Source: JASLPR01 sp964496475 (GTDB lineage Bacteria > Chloroflexota > UBA11872 > VXNJ01). From it: a DNA stretch of 64,000 bases. A program made the translations under genes and the position numbers. Location of the stretch: contig CAZBZS010000001.1 in the NCBI GenBank assembly GCA_964496475.1, forward strand, positions 62,001 through 126,000, in the 5' to 3' direction. The notes under the pieces were generated by a model. That model saw only the letters and a program-made list of their open reading frames with translations. It searched no databases and was not told where the DNA came from. Of this stretch, positions 26,876 to 36,040 are shown piece after piece (within the stretch, counting starts at the first letter, position 1; each line of letters opens with the position of its first letter).

Positions 26876-28155
26876 TGGATAGTCCTTCCAGCACCAGCGA
26901 GGCGGCTGAAGTCTTCATCCGGGCTCCCGGCTCGGGTGGGCGGGCCCAATTCCTGGCCTGGGTCGTCCTCCTCTTCTCCTTCGCCGTCTTCGTGCTGGCG
27001 GTGATCTTCCTTCCCGGTCGTATCGTCGCCGCCGTCGGCAGGCTCACCGTCGACACCCCCCTGCAGGCCGAGCCCATCGAAGGCACCGTCCTGCTCAAAG
27101 GCCCGTTCGACACTGCGTGGAAGCAACTTCGCGAACCGGCCGAGGCCGGGCCGGGTACCCGCTTTAGCACCGATAGCCGCTCGCGGGCCTTCCTGGAGCT
27201 CTTCAACGGGACCACCGTCCAGCTTTACAACAACACCGAACTGGTTCACAACGAGAGCCAGCGCGGCCGCTTCGACGAGGCCAATCAGAAGGTCGTCCTC
27301 ACCCTCAACCGCGGCCGTCTGGCCGTGGGAGTGGCGCATTCCACCAGCGAGCAATCTCGTCATCTGGAAATCGCCACCCCCACCGGTCGCATGCTCCTGC
27401 ATGAGGGCAGCTACGTCATCGAGACCTTTCCTGACGATCGCGTCGAGATCCTCGTCCGCCGAGGCAAGGCCACGTTCTTTTCTGGCGACGATATAGCCGA
27501 AGTCGGTGCGGGCGGTCGCGGCGGCTACGGACCCGGCATGACTCCCCGTGGAGACCTGCCCACCTTGAGTCCGCTCGTCCTCGATTCGCGCCTCGCCCGC
27601 CCCCTCAATTCCAGCCCCTGGCGGGCCTTTATCGAAACTGAGTCCGGGCCCAGCGGCCGCGTCATCGAAATCGCGGTCAACGCGACGCCCGGAGACGTGC
27701 CCGGACTCAACCGCGACTTCGGCTACCGCTTCCGCCGAATGTCCAGCACCGAGGAGATCAACCGCCACGGTGAAGCCGGGGTCACCCAGATCATCAATCG
27801 AGACATCCGCGATCTCGCCGAACTCCACATCCGCGCTCGGGTCCGTGTGGACTACCAGGGTCTCTCCGGAGGCGGCTCCCTCGGCACCGAGTACCCGATC
27901 ATGCTCAAGCTTTTCTACATCGACAGCCACGGGCAGGATCAGATCTGGTATCAAGGGTTCTACGCCCAGAACGACGATGGCTTCTCCATCTCGGGGGGCA
28001 CCGAAGTGCCGGCTGGCGAGTGGGTGGCCTACGACAACCCCAACCTCCTCCAGGTGCTCAACCCGACGCCGGTTTTCATCCGCCGTATCGAGGCCCTCGG
28101 CTCGGGGTGGGACTTTGACTCCACTGTGATCGAAGTCGTCCTGGAAGGACGCTAG
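26872..28155 (+). CDS. FecR-like domain membrane-anchored protein
   Basis: A 427-residue protein with one N-terminal membrane segment (about 24-50), the rest presumably outside. The region at about 60-200 resembles the FecR periplasmic domain: threshold-like beta repeats with AFLELFNGTTVQLYNNTEL, LNRGRLAVGV and ATPTGRMLLHEGSYVIE. A GGRGGYGPGM linker leads to a second beta-rich domain (about 245-427) resembling a carbohydrate-binding jelly roll. No ECF sigma/anti-sigma pair lies beside it, so classical FecR signalling is not implied. The start overlaps acyP (ATGA). Confidence 0.72.
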   Translation: MMDSPSSTSEAAEVFIRAPGSGGRAQFLAWVVLLFSFAVFVLAVIFLPGRIVAAVGRLTVDTPLQAEPIEGTVLLKGPFDTAWKQLREPAEAGPGTRFSTDSRSRAFLELFNGTTVQLYNNTELVHNESQRGRFDEANQKVVLTLNRGRLAVGVAHSTSEQSRHLEIATPTGRMLLHEGSYVIETFPDDRVEILVRRGKATFFSGDDIAEVGAGGRGGYGPGMTPRGDLPTLSPLVLDSRLARPLNSSPWRAFIETESGPSGRVIEIAVNATPGDVPGLNRDFGYRFRRMSSTEEINRHGEAGVTQIINRDIRDLAELHIRARVRVDYQGLSGGGSLGTEYPIMLKLFYIDSHGQDQIWYQGFYAQNDDGFSISGGTEVPAGEWVAYDNPNLLQVLNPTPVFIRRIEALGSGWDFDSTVIEVVLEGR

Positions 28156-28171
28156 ACCTATCCCCCTCCGG

Positions 28172-28543
28172 GTGACAAACGGAATCGACGCCATCGAAAT
28201 CCACCGCATCCGCGGCGTCCTCGACCGACACGGCGACCGCTTCCTGCACAAGGCGATCCAGCTCGTCGTCGACGGCACGACCGGTGGTCAACACTCCGAA
28301 CTCGCTGCCCGTTTCGCGGCCAAAGAGGCCATTTCCAAGGCCCTCGGCACCGGCATCCGCGGAGTCTACTGGCGCGAGATGGAGATCGTTTCCGACCCCC
28401 GCGGCAAGCCCCTGGTGGTCCTCCACGACAACGCCCTGCGCCGCGCCGAGGAACTGGGAATCCAGGACCTGGGCGTCAGCCTCACCCACAGCCAGGACTT
28501 CGCCATCGCCAGCGTGGTCGGCATCATCTCCGATCCGGACTGA
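28172..28543 (+). CDS. acpS: Holo-[acyl-carrier-protein] synthase
   Basis: Transfers 4'-phosphopantetheine from CoA to acyl carrier protein. The 123-residue product has the N-terminal metal-binding block NGIDAIEIHRIRGVL (Asp6 and neighbours) and ARFAAKEAISKALGTG near 49-64, with the catalytic Glu and Lys. The ending VSLTHSQDFAIASVVG is typical. The middle segment (KAIQLVVDGTTGGQHSEL) replaces the usual FTPEELAYC-like stretch and is unusual, but the key residues are present. The GTG at 28172 gives the expected short N-terminus. The nnrDE gene follows after 55 bases. Confidence 0.85.
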   Translation: MTNGIDAIEIHRIRGVLDRHGDRFLHKAIQLVVDGTTGGQHSELAARFAAKEAISKALGTGIRGVYWREMEIVSDPRGKPLVVLHDNALRRAEELGIQDLGVSLTHSQDFAIASVVGIISDPD

Positions 28544-28598
28544 TGCTGCGAGCCGCCGTCGGCCCCGCAGGGGTAGGCCCGTCCGGGGATAATCGGGC

Positions 28599-30125
28599 AT
28601 GAATCTTCACCACGTCGCTGCCGTCTCCGAGATGCGTGGCCTCGAGCGCGCCGCCGCCAAGGCCGGGATCACCGAGGCCCAACTCATGGACGACGCCGGG
28701 GCGGCCATCGCCACCGAGATCATCCGCGCCACTGCTCCCCTTCCCGGTCAGAAGATCCTGATTCTGGTCGGACCCGGCAACAACGGCGGCGACGGCCTGG
28801 TGATCGCGCGACACCTTGCTCACGCCGGCGCATCTGTGGACATCGTTCTCGCCCAGTCCCGCTCCGACGACCGCAACCTCGATCTGGCCCTGGCGGCGTG
28901 GGTCCGAGTCCATGACTTCGCTGAAATCCGCCTGCCCCTCATTGCCCGGAACGCGGACATAATCGTCGACTGCCTGCTGGGCATCAGCAGCCGCCCGCCG
29001 CTTCGGGGAGTTCTGTTGGAGATGCTTCAGCAAACCGCCAGAGTCCGGGCTTTCCGTGTGGCGTGTGACGTGCCCACCGGCATCGACGCCGATACCGGGG
29101 TGGCTGACACCGAGGCTTTTTCAGCCGATCTGACCGTCGCCGCCGGGCCGGCCAAGCTCGGCTGCCTGACCTACCCGGCCCGCGCCGTGAGTGGCTGCAT
29201 CGTCGCCACCGATATCGGCATCCCGGCCAGCGCACTTGACGCCCTCCCCGGCCGTATGATCACCTCCGCAGCAACTTCTTCGACCCTCCCCACGCGATCG
29301 CTGGATGCTCACAAAGGAACCTACGGCCGGGTGCTGGTGATTGCAGGCAGCGCCCGCTTCCGCGGGGCTGCCATGCTGCCCTGCGCCGGCGCGCTGCGAT
29401 CCGGCGCCGGCCACGTGACTCTGGCCGCCATCGAATCGGTCGTGGCCGCCACGGCGGCGCTTACGCCCAGCGTCACTTTTGAGCCCTTACCAGAAAAACA
29501 GGGCGTCATCTCCGCGGATGCGGCCCCAAATCTGGCCGAATTCGCAAACGCGGCCGCCGCCACCGTTCTGGGGCCCGGCCTCGACCGGACCGATGGCACG
29601 AACGGACTCGTTCGCGAAATTCTCGCCGGAGCCACCGCCGGCAGCCACCTCGTCATCGACGCCGATGCCCTCAACGCGCTCGCGCCGCTAGACGGCTCGA
29701 TCTCCAACTCGGGAGCGGAATGCATTCTCACGCCCCATCCGGGCGAACTGGGACGCCTGCTCGACAGCGACACCGCGACCGTCAACGCCGACCGCCTCGC
29801 CTCAGCCCGCGAAGGGGCGAGTCGCAGCGGCAGTATCCTCCTCCTTAAGGGAGGCGGCACCGTAATCGGGACTCCCGGCGGCGAATACGCCATCGCCCCC
29901 CAAATCGCCCCGGCGCTGGCCACCGCCGGGTCGGGAGACGTTCTCGCTGGGATCATCGGCTCGCTTCTGGCTCAGGGTGTGGATTCGTTTCCGGCCGCCT
30001 CAGCCGGGGTTTTGATTCACAACCGGGCGGGCATGGCGGCGGCCAAAGAAATCGGCGCCGCCGGCGCCATCGCCGAGGATTTGCCCAGGTTTATCCCCGC
30101 CATCCTCGACGACCTGACCACCTAA
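28599..30125 (+). CDS. nnr: Bifunctional NAD(P)H-hydrate repair enzyme (epimerase + ADP-dependent dehydratase)
   Basis: Repairs hydrated NAD(P)H. The N-terminal YjeF epimerase domain covers about residues 1-215: LMDDAGAAIATEI, VGPGNNGGDGLVIARHL near 54-70, DCLLGISSRPPLRG and DVPTGIDADTG. The C-terminal dehydratase (ribokinase fold, about 225-508) has HKGTYGRVLVIAGS, the GPGLD turn, ILTPHPGELGRLL and ATAGSGDVLAGIIGSLLAQG near 436-455 with the catalytic Asp. The 508-residue length fits fused bacterial enzymes. It is convergent with recX, with only 6 bases between the stops. Confidence 0.95.
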   Translation: MNLHHVAAVSEMRGLERAAAKAGITEAQLMDDAGAAIATEIIRATAPLPGQKILILVGPGNNGGDGLVIARHLAHAGASVDIVLAQSRSDDRNLDLALAAWVRVHDFAEIRLPLIARNADIIVDCLLGISSRPPLRGVLLEMLQQTARVRAFRVACDVPTGIDADTGVADTEAFSADLTVAAGPAKLGCLTYPARAVSGCIVATDIGIPASALDALPGRMITSAATSSTLPTRSLDAHKGTYGRVLVIAGSARFRGAAMLPCAGALRSGAGHVTLAAIESVVAATAALTPSVTFEPLPEKQGVISADAAPNLAEFANAAAATVLGPGLDRTDGTNGLVREILAGATAGSHLVIDADALNALAPLDGSISNSGAECILTPHPGELGRLLDSDTATVNADRLASAREGASRSGSILLLKGGGTVIGTPGGEYAIAPQIAPALATAGSGDVLAGIIGSLLAQGVDSFPAASAGVLIHNRAGMAAAKEIGAAGAIAEDLPRFIPAILDDLTT

Positions 30126-30131
30126 ACCCGG

Positions 30132-30767
30132 TCACTCTCCGCCGCGTGTTTCCCAGCCTTCGTCAACCAAGCGTTCGATCGTGTCGTTGGCGAAGCCGCG
30201 CCGCTTCAGGTAGACGCCCAGCTTCTGTCGGAAGCTGGCCCAGTCTTCACCGGCTAGCACGATGGCTCGAGCCTCCGCCAGGGGCCGCGCCACCTCCAGT
30301 TCGCCTGGATAATCCTGAGCCAGCGCGGAGTCGATGTGATCGTCGCACAAGCCTTTTTCTCGAAGTTCTCGCCTAATCAAACAGACGCCCTTGGGCCGCA
30401 GACTGATGCGTGATCCGACCCACGCCCGGGCAAAATCCTCATCGTTCAACAGGCCCTGGATCGTGAAATCGGTCACCAGGCCGTCGATCGTGTCCGGCTC
30501 CAGATTCTCCCGCCGCAGTCGCAATCGAATTTCCTGCTCGCTCCGGGGTCTTTCCCGAAGAAAGCGCAGCGCCACCGCTCTGCCGTGCCGCCGGTCGCTC
30601 TCCTTTACGGCGGCGTCCAGTTCTTCTTCATCCACCATGGAGGTATTTCCAAAGCCGAAATCCGCAAAGACCTCCCGCCTCAGTTCCAGTCTCTCTCCGT
30701 TCGTGAATTCCACCCGCACCCAACCCCGCCGGACCCCTTTGAAGAAGTGACCCTCTATCTCCGGCAC
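30132..30767 (-). CDS. recX: Regulatory protein RecX
   Basis: RecX modulates RecA filaments. The 211-residue protein is built of helical triplets: RHGRAVALRFLRERPRSEQE near 54-73, IRLRLRRENLEPDTIDGLV, LLNDEDFARAWVGSRI near 107-122, GVCLIRRELREKGL and WASFRQKLGVYLKRRGF near 175-191. These match the three-helix RecX repeats. A beta-rich N-terminal extension of about 45 residues (VRVEFTNGERLELRREVF) is also seen in other RecX proteins. recA itself is not in the window. The gene starts 1 base after the upstream zinc-finger protein gene ends. Confidence 0.85.
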   Translation of the reverse strand: MPEIEGHFFKGVRRGWVRVEFTNGERLELRREVFADFGFGNTSMVDEEELDAAVKESDRRHGRAVALRFLRERPRSEQEIRLRLRRENLEPDTIDGLVTDFTIQGLLNDEDFARAWVGSRISLRPKGVCLIRRELREKGLCDDHIDSALAQDYPGELEVARPLAEARAIVLAGEDWASFRQKLGVYLKRRGFANDTIERLVDEGWETRGGE

Positions 30768-30768
30768 G

Positions 30769-31401
30769 CTAGAAGCGCGACTTCTGCCACAGCACCGCCC
30801 CCACCGTCGCCACGCTGACCATGTAGTAGAAGAGCGACCTGATCAGAAGGTCAATTATCTGTACGGGCAGTGTTCCAGCGGGCGCACGGCCGGTTAGCGG
30901 CTCAATCACACCGCCGAACCGCAGCACCGTGATCAAAACTGTTGCTATCAAGAGCCCTTGCAGAATCGACATCGCCCCGAATGTGATCGCGCCGCTCATA
31001 CCCCGCTCTCGCTCGATTCCGCCCAGTCGCGTGGCGACCAGGAACCCCACCGCCACCCCCAGAATCATCCCCCAGGTGGAGAATGGCCGGTCGAGGCTTA
31101 CGTAGACCTGCACCAGACTCAGCGCGGTAGCGATCCCGGTCACTTTCAACACCTGGCCGGCGGCGCGCGCCCGGCGCTGAATCTCTGGCGGAGGCAGTCC
31201 CAGGCACTCAAAGCAGATGTTGCCCGCGTCCCGCCTCTCCAGACAGTCGACACAGTACGACCGTTTGCAGCGAATACAGACGAGCATTGTGTCGACCGTG
31301 CAGTGAGAGCAGACGCTCATTTGCTCGCCATCATCGCCGGCCGGCGGATGCTCGTGGTCGGCCTGACCGGGCGTCAGGGCATGCCGGTGATCCTCGCTCA
31401 T
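30769..31401 (-). CDS. Zinc-finger membrane protein
   Basis: A 210-residue protein with a His-rich N-terminus and a cysteine cluster at about residues 31-66 (CSHC, CIRCKRSYCVDC and CFEC), resembling a B-box-type zinc finger. Hydrophobic segments follow at about 85-100, 112-130, 138-165 and 180-203. This architecture (short zinc binding module plus several membrane spans) is common in bacteria, but no biochemical role is known to me. It overlaps neither neighbour but lies 27 bases from plsY and 1 base from recX, in the same direction. Confidence 0.72.
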   Translation of the reverse strand: MSEDHRHALTPGQADHEHPPAGDDGEQMSVCSHCTVDTMLVCIRCKRSYCVDCLERRDAGNICFECLGLPPPEIQRRARAAGQVLKVTGIATALSLVQVYVSLDRPFSTWGMILGVAVGFLVATRLGGIERERGMSGAITFGAMSILQGLLIATVLITVLRFGGVIEPLTGRAPAGTLPVQIIDLLIRSLFYYMVSVATVGAVLWQKSRF

Positions 31402-31428
31402 CGCCCGCCGACCCTCTCCTGAGCCCGA

Positions 31429-32106
31429 CTACTCCCCTGATCCCCCACCGGAGCCCCGATCCTTCGAGCTGGCAAAGTAAGTCGGCCACTCGGCCATCTG
31501 CAACTCTGTGCCCGCTGCCAGACGGCGCAGATTGGGTCGGTGCTGCCAGATGATCAGCGCGGATGTCGGAATTATGAATACCAGCCCCCAAGGTGAGCGC
31601 CAGGCGCCGGTTACATAGAGGATTGTGCCCACCGCGACCGCCGCCAGCGTTCCCGCCAGCGATCCCAGTGACACATACCGCAACGCGATTACGATGGATA
31701 TCGCGATCGTTCCCCCCACCAGCCCCGCCACCGGATAGATGATCAACACCGCTCCGAACGCCGTCGCCACTCCCCGTCCACCCCGAAATCCTGCGAACAC
31801 CGACCAGCTATGGCCAACCACGGCGACAACTGCGACCGCAGCCTGCACCCAGGGAGCGTCCGGCAACACGAGCCCGGCGACTAGCGTAGCCAGCATCCCC
31901 TTCAAAAAGTCAGCCGCGAACACCATCAGACCGGCCTTCCAGCCCAGTACCCTGAAGGCGTTTGTGGCCCCCATGCTCCTGCTACCGCTCTCGAAGAGGT
32001 TGACGCCGAACGCGAATTTGCCGACCACCAGCCCGAAAGGAATGGCGCCAATCAGATATGCCGACGCGACCAAAGCCACCGCCAACAATATTTCGCCTAC
32101 GGTCAC
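31429..32106 (-). CDS. plsY: Glycerol-3-phosphate acyltransferase PlsY
   Basis: Membrane enzyme that transfers the acyl group of acyl-phosphate to glycerol 3-phosphate, the first step of phospholipid synthesis. Of its 225 residues, the family motifs are AYLIGAIPFGLVVGK near 15-30, GSRSMGATNAFRVLG near 41-55 and GHSWSVFAGFRGGRGVATAFG near 98-118. Five to six hydrophobic spans are visible. The C-terminal 25 residues are Ser/Gly-rich and variable. It lies downstream of der and plsC in a minus-strand cmk-plsC-der-plsY run, which unites phospholipid synthesis with ribosome assembly as in other bacteria. Confidence 0.95.
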   Translation of the reverse strand: MTVGEILLAVALVASAYLIGAIPFGLVVGKFAFGVNLFESGSRSMGATNAFRVLGWKAGLMVFAADFLKGMLATLVAGLVLPDAPWVQAAVAVVAVVGHSWSVFAGFRGGRGVATAFGAVLIIYPVAGLVGGTIAISIVIALRYVSLGSLAGTLAAVAVGTILYVTGAWRSPWGLVFIIPTSALIIWQHRPNLRRLAAGTELQMAEWPTYFASSKDRGSGGGSGE

Positions 32107-32139
32107 CCGCCCAGCCCTTTCTGCGACTCCATAGCTCGA

Positions 32140-33474
32140 TTACTCCCCCCGGCTCCCTCGGATTACCAGCCTAACCGGAGATCCGTGGAGGCCGAATTCC
32201 TCCCTGAAGCCGTTTTCTATGTATCGCACGAAATTATACTGAATCCGGCGCGGATCGCTGAAGAACAGCGTGAACGTGGGTGGCCGAGTCCCCGTCTGCG
32301 TCGCATACCGGAACTGGGCTGGTCGACCTCCACGACTCGGAGGTGGGCGTCGCCCGATCCACCGATTCAGAAACTGATTTAACCGGCCGGTCGTAATCGT
32401 GAATTTCATAGCGTCCGCCACCTTCAGCCCGGCCGGCACGATTCGTCCCACATTTGTTCCAGCCAGAGCCGAAATTCGCAGCACCGGCACGTGCCCCACA
32501 AAGCCAAAGCGGTATTTCATGCTTTCCTCGGCGATCCGCTCCGCGTACTCGTCCCCTTCTACCAGGTCCCACTTATTCGCCAAAATCACCAGCCCCCGGA
32601 AGTTGTCCACCACGTAACCGCCGATGTGCGCGTCCTGATCCGTGGCCCCTTCGGTCGCGTCCAGCATCAGCAGGCACACGTCCGCCCGCCGCACCGAGCT
32701 CAACGCCCGCAGCACTGCATAGCGCTCGACCCCGGGGATCACCCGTCCCCGTCGCCGAAGACCGGCGGTGTCCACCAACAGCACCTCCCGCCCGTCCACC
32801 TCTATCGTCGTATCCACCGTGTCTCGGGTTGTCCCGGCGATCTCGCTCACCAACGCCCGCTCCTCACCGGCCAACCGGTTCAGCAGCGAGGACTTCCCAA
32901 CATTCGGACGTCCCACGATTGCCAGCCGTGGAGGGGTCGACGGGTCCGGAGCTGTCGACTCCATCTCCGGTAAACGGTCAGCCACCACGTCCAGCAGGTC
33001 CGCCACTCCCAACCCATGCTGGGCCGACACCGAATAGGGGTCGCCCAACCCCAGACGATAGAAGTCCGGCGCCTGCTGCCCGCGGGCCGGGGTGTCGCAT
33101 TTGTTGACCAACAGCAGGGCCGGTTTTGCGCCGCGCCTCACTACCGCCGCCACCGCTTCGTCCCGGTCGGTGATACCAACCAGCACATCCACGACCACCA
33201 GTAGCAGATCGGCCTCCGACAGCGCCGCCCGGGCCTGGTCCTCGGCCGCCTCCGCCAGCTCGTCCAACCCCCGGGTATTAAGCCCGGCCGTGTCCATCAG
33301 TAAGAACTCCTTCCCACCCCAGTTCACCGTCTCATACGAGCGGTCGCGGGTCGTGCCCGGCATGTCCTCCACGATGACCTGGCGCCGGCCTACGATGCGG
33401 TTGAACAGGCTCGATTTGCCGACGTTCGGTTTGCCCACCAGCGCCACAATCGGCAGATCCACATTCATTCCCAT
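32140..33474 (-). CDS. der: Ribosome assembly GTPase Der (EngA)
   Basis: Tandem GTPase needed for 50S assembly. The 444-residue protein has a first G domain with GKPNVGKSSLFNR (about 14-26), DMPGTTRDR, DTAGL and NKCD. The second has GRPNVGKSSLLNR (about 185-197), EIAGTTRDT, DTAGL and NKWD, and the C-terminal KH-like domain ends in the family-typical NFVRYIENGFREEFG. Both G domains look intact. It starts 34 bases after plsC ends. Confidence 0.97.
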   Translation of the reverse strand: MGMNVDLPIVALVGKPNVGKSSLFNRIVGRRQVIVEDMPGTTRDRSYETVNWGGKEFLLMDTAGLNTRGLDELAEAAEDQARAALSEADLLLVVVDVLVGITDRDEAVAAVVRRGAKPALLLVNKCDTPARGQQAPDFYRLGLGDPYSVSAQHGLGVADLLDVVADRLPEMESTAPDPSTPPRLAIVGRPNVGKSSLLNRLAGEERALVSEIAGTTRDTVDTTIEVDGREVLLVDTAGLRRRGRVIPGVERYAVLRALSSVRRADVCLLMLDATEGATDQDAHIGGYVVDNFRGLVILANKWDLVEGDEYAERIAEESMKYRFGFVGHVPVLRISALAGTNVGRIVPAGLKVADAMKFTITTGRLNQFLNRWIGRRPPPSRGGRPAQFRYATQTGTRPPTFTLFFSDPRRIQYNFVRYIENGFREEFGLHGSPVRLVIRGSRGE

Positions 33475-33508
33475 GTCCGCCGGGCGTCAGGCCGACTGGA
33501 TCCGGCCA

Positions 33509-34216
33509 TCACTCCACCACCGGACGCGCGTCCATGGGGTTTCCAGCCTCTCCGGCAAGCACTCCCAAATAGCGCTCCGGCAGCAGGCGGGCGATTCGCG
33601 AAAGCATTTCCCACGCGGCCCATTCGGCAGCCTGCTGACGGCTCATCTCTTCGGAAGGGTCCAGCCTGAAAGGCTTCCCAAATTTCAGGCAGATGCGTTT
33701 GGCCGGACCCGTCGGTAATCGCGTGATGCTGACGTGTTCACTCCCGAACAATCCCACCGGCAACACCGACACCCCGGCCTTCAGCGCCAGATAGCCGACT
33801 CCCGGCAAGGGCTCGACCAACGCATGCGTAGGGCTGCGCGTGCCCTCGGGGAATATCATCACCGAATTCCCACGCTTCAGCAGCTGGAGCGCCCGGCGCA
33901 CCGCGCCGATATCGTTGCCCCGGCGATCCACCGGGAACGCTCCCAGAAACCGCAGGCCGAAGCCGATCACGGGATAGGCGAAAAGCTCTCTTTTAACCAT
34001 GAAGTTGATGTGGCCCGGGTAGGCGCGGGCGATGAATTCGGGATCGGTGAAGTTGAGATGGTTGCTGACAATCAGATAAGGGCCACGCGCGGAAACGTTT
34101 TCAAGTCCCTCCACGGTCTGCTCGTCGGTGAACATTTCCACGTAGCGACCCATCACGCCCAGGAACAGATTGTAGAAGGCGCGCCGGTAGAGCGGCCAGT
34201 CGGCCCCGCTCATCAC
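33509..34216 (-). CDS. plsC: 1-acyl-sn-glycerol-3-phosphate acyltransferase
   Basis: Makes phosphatidic acid from lysophosphatidic acid at the membrane. The 235-residue protein carries the catalytic HX4D motif (SNHLNFTD, His53 and Asp58), the substrate motif MIFPEGTRS near 118-126 and a later VLPVGLFGSEHV. Hydrophobic N-terminal residues (YNLFLGVMG) suit membrane association. Its ATG overlaps the cmk stop by 4 bases, and with plsY in the same run the two acyltransferase steps of phosphatidic acid synthesis are encoded together. Confidence 0.93.
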   Translation of the reverse strand: MMSGADWPLYRRAFYNLFLGVMGRYVEMFTDEQTVEGLENVSARGPYLIVSNHLNFTDPEFIARAYPGHINFMVKRELFAYPVIGFGLRFLGAFPVDRRGNDIGAVRRALQLLKRGNSVMIFPEGTRSPTHALVEPLPGVGYLALKAGVSVLPVGLFGSEHVSITRLPTGPAKRICLKFGKPFRLDPSEEMSRQQAAEWAAWEMLSRIARLLPERYLGVLAGEAGNPMDARPVVE

Positions 34217-34929
34217 ATCGCGTCGGCTGCGGCGTCAACATCCGCTGCTGGCAGCCGTCGATAGGCGTCCACGATTTGCTCCGCGACCTCTTCCGCGGTG
34301 AGATCGTCCGTATCAATAACCAGTGCACCGTCGGGCACCCGCAGTGGGGCGGTCTCACGTCTGCTGTCGATGCGATCACGAGTTTCCATCAAGGCTAGCA
34401 CCCGCTCATAGTCCGATTCGCCGTCGCCGGTCTGTTTCTCCAAGTGTTTGCGGCGCGCCCGCACCTCCACCGAGGCGTCCAGGTAAACCTTCATCTCAGC
34501 CTGCGGCCAGACCACCGTGCCCGTGTCACGCCCGGCCACCACCACCCCCCCAGTCCGCAGCGTTTCGCGCTGTTTCGGCAGCAGAACCCGACGTACGTCC
34601 GGGTGGCGAGCCACATCCGAGACGATCTTCTCCACCGCCTGCGTGTACAGGTCTCCGTTGACCTCCTCACCGTTGACCAACACCCGCTGCCCGCTCGCAC
34701 TTTCGGCGTCCGCCTGGATCTCCAATCGGAGAGCCTGCGCTGCCGTCGTGGCCAGCATCTCGTCGCCGGCGTCCAGGCCCAGGCCGGACATCACCCAGGC
34801 GACCGCCCGGTAAAAAAGGCCTGTATCCACCACAACCAGCCCAAGCTTCGATGCCAGGATTCGCGAAACCGTCGTCTTGCCCGATCCCGCCGGACCGTCC
34901 ATTGTCACCACCGGCAGCCGCAAGCGCAT
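34213..34929 (-). CDS. cmk: Cytidylate kinase
   Basis: Phosphorylates CMP and dCMP. The ATG at 34929 gives 238 residues beginning MRLRLPVVTMDGPAGSGKTT, with the P-loop at residues 12-20. The longer frame to 35031 adds an unlikely Arg/Cys-rich leader. The CMP-binding block follows (LGLVVVDTGLFYRAVAW, near 30-46), then GRDTGTVVWPQAEMKVYLDA near 140-159 and the lid RARRKHLEKQ. The stop overlaps plsC (ATGA). It is the first gene of the cmk-plsC-der-plsY run and is divergent from the methyltransferase at 35150. Confidence 0.95.
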   Translation of the reverse strand: MRLRLPVVTMDGPAGSGKTTVSRILASKLGLVVVDTGLFYRAVAWVMSGLGLDAGDEMLATTAAQALRLEIQADAESASGQRVLVNGEEVNGDLYTQAVEKIVSDVARHPDVRRVLLPKQRETLRTGGVVVAGRDTGTVVWPQAEMKVYLDASVEVRARRKHLEKQTGDGESDYERVLALMETRDRIDSRRETAPLRVPDGALVIDTDDLTAEEVAEQIVDAYRRLPAADVDAAADAM

Positions 34930-35149
34930 CGTCTCCAATTCGCACCGCCGGCCCGTTCGGCAAGGCACCCGCCCGCCGCCACAGTCGACTTTACTGGACG
35001 GAAATTTGGCCGCGCTCGCCCTCCAGCCCAACCAAATCCCATCACGGCCATCACCGCAAAAACATCAGCCAATTATACCGGCGGATGCGAGCTTTCCCGA
35101 CCGGGGCCTCCGCCATTCTGCCGGGCGAGGATAAGGAAGGACGGACGGT

Positions 35150-35980
35150 TTGACGGAACGGGAGCAGGAAGGCACTGAAGGACTCAATGAGCAGGCACGC
35201 TCCGCCTGGAACCGCAACGCCGCCTTCTGGGATCAGTGGATGGGGGACGAGGGCAACGACTTCCAACGCCTGCTGGTCTGGGAGCCGACCGAACGGATGT
35301 TGGACATTCGGCATGGCGAGCGGGTCCTTGACGTGGCCTGCGGCAACGGCAATTTTTCCCGTCGGCTCGCCGCCCGGGGGGCGCGGGTGGTCGGGATCGA
35401 TTTCGCCGAAGCGATGATCGAGCGGGCGCGGTCCTATCCCGAAGTTGACCGAGGCGAAATCGCCTACGCCCTTCTCGAGGTGACAAGTCCCGAAGAGCCA
35501 GCCACGCTGAGCGGAGAGCCCTTCGACGCCGCCGTGGCCAACATGGCGCTTATGGACATCTCGGACATCGCCCCGCTGCTGGATTTCCTGGCCGAAAGTC
35601 TGCGCCCTGGCGGTCGATTCGTATTCTCCGTGAGCCATCCGCTTCTTGGAACGGTCCACACCCTGCTTCGGGAACAGATCGATGTCGATGGGGAATCGCG
35701 CGAGATGCTATCGATCAAGATCACGGAATGCTTGGACCGCGCCCCGGAACCGGGGCACGCGATTGCCGGCCAGCCGGTGCCCTAAATCTACTTCGACCGT
35801 ACGCTACAAGATTTGCTGGGCCAATCCTTCGAAGTCGGCCTGGTGATGGACGCGCTGGAGGAACCGGTCTTCCCGAAGGAATTGTCCCCCGAAGGCGGGA
35901 GTTACGACTTGACGGATCACTTTCGCCTGTTTCCACCGGCCCTGGTTGTCCGGGTGCGCCGACCGGACACTGGCGACTAG
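35150..35980 (+). pseudogene. SAM-dependent methyltransferase interrupted by one in-frame TAA
   Basis: A class I methyltransferase with motif I RVLDVACGNGNFSRRLAARG (near residues 58-77) and the acidic VVGIDF. The later motif is FDAAVANMALMDISDI (near 124-139), followed by LRPGGRFVFSVSHPLL. It starts at TTG 35150. A TAA at 35783-35785 stops it at 211 residues. The same frame continues without further stops to TAG 35978-35980, encoding IYFDRTLQDLLGQSFEV and an ending typical of the C-terminal part of such enzymes. The TAA sits where a Gln or similar codon is expected (QPVP*IYFDR). A nonsense mutation, a sequencing error or readthrough are the alternatives; the truncated product retains the SAM site. 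Confidence 0.8.
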
Positions 35981-36040
35981 TCAGACGATGCCGACTTGCC
36001 GGCAGCAGTAGGCAGAAAGAGGCTGAGCCTCCTGAGTCTT

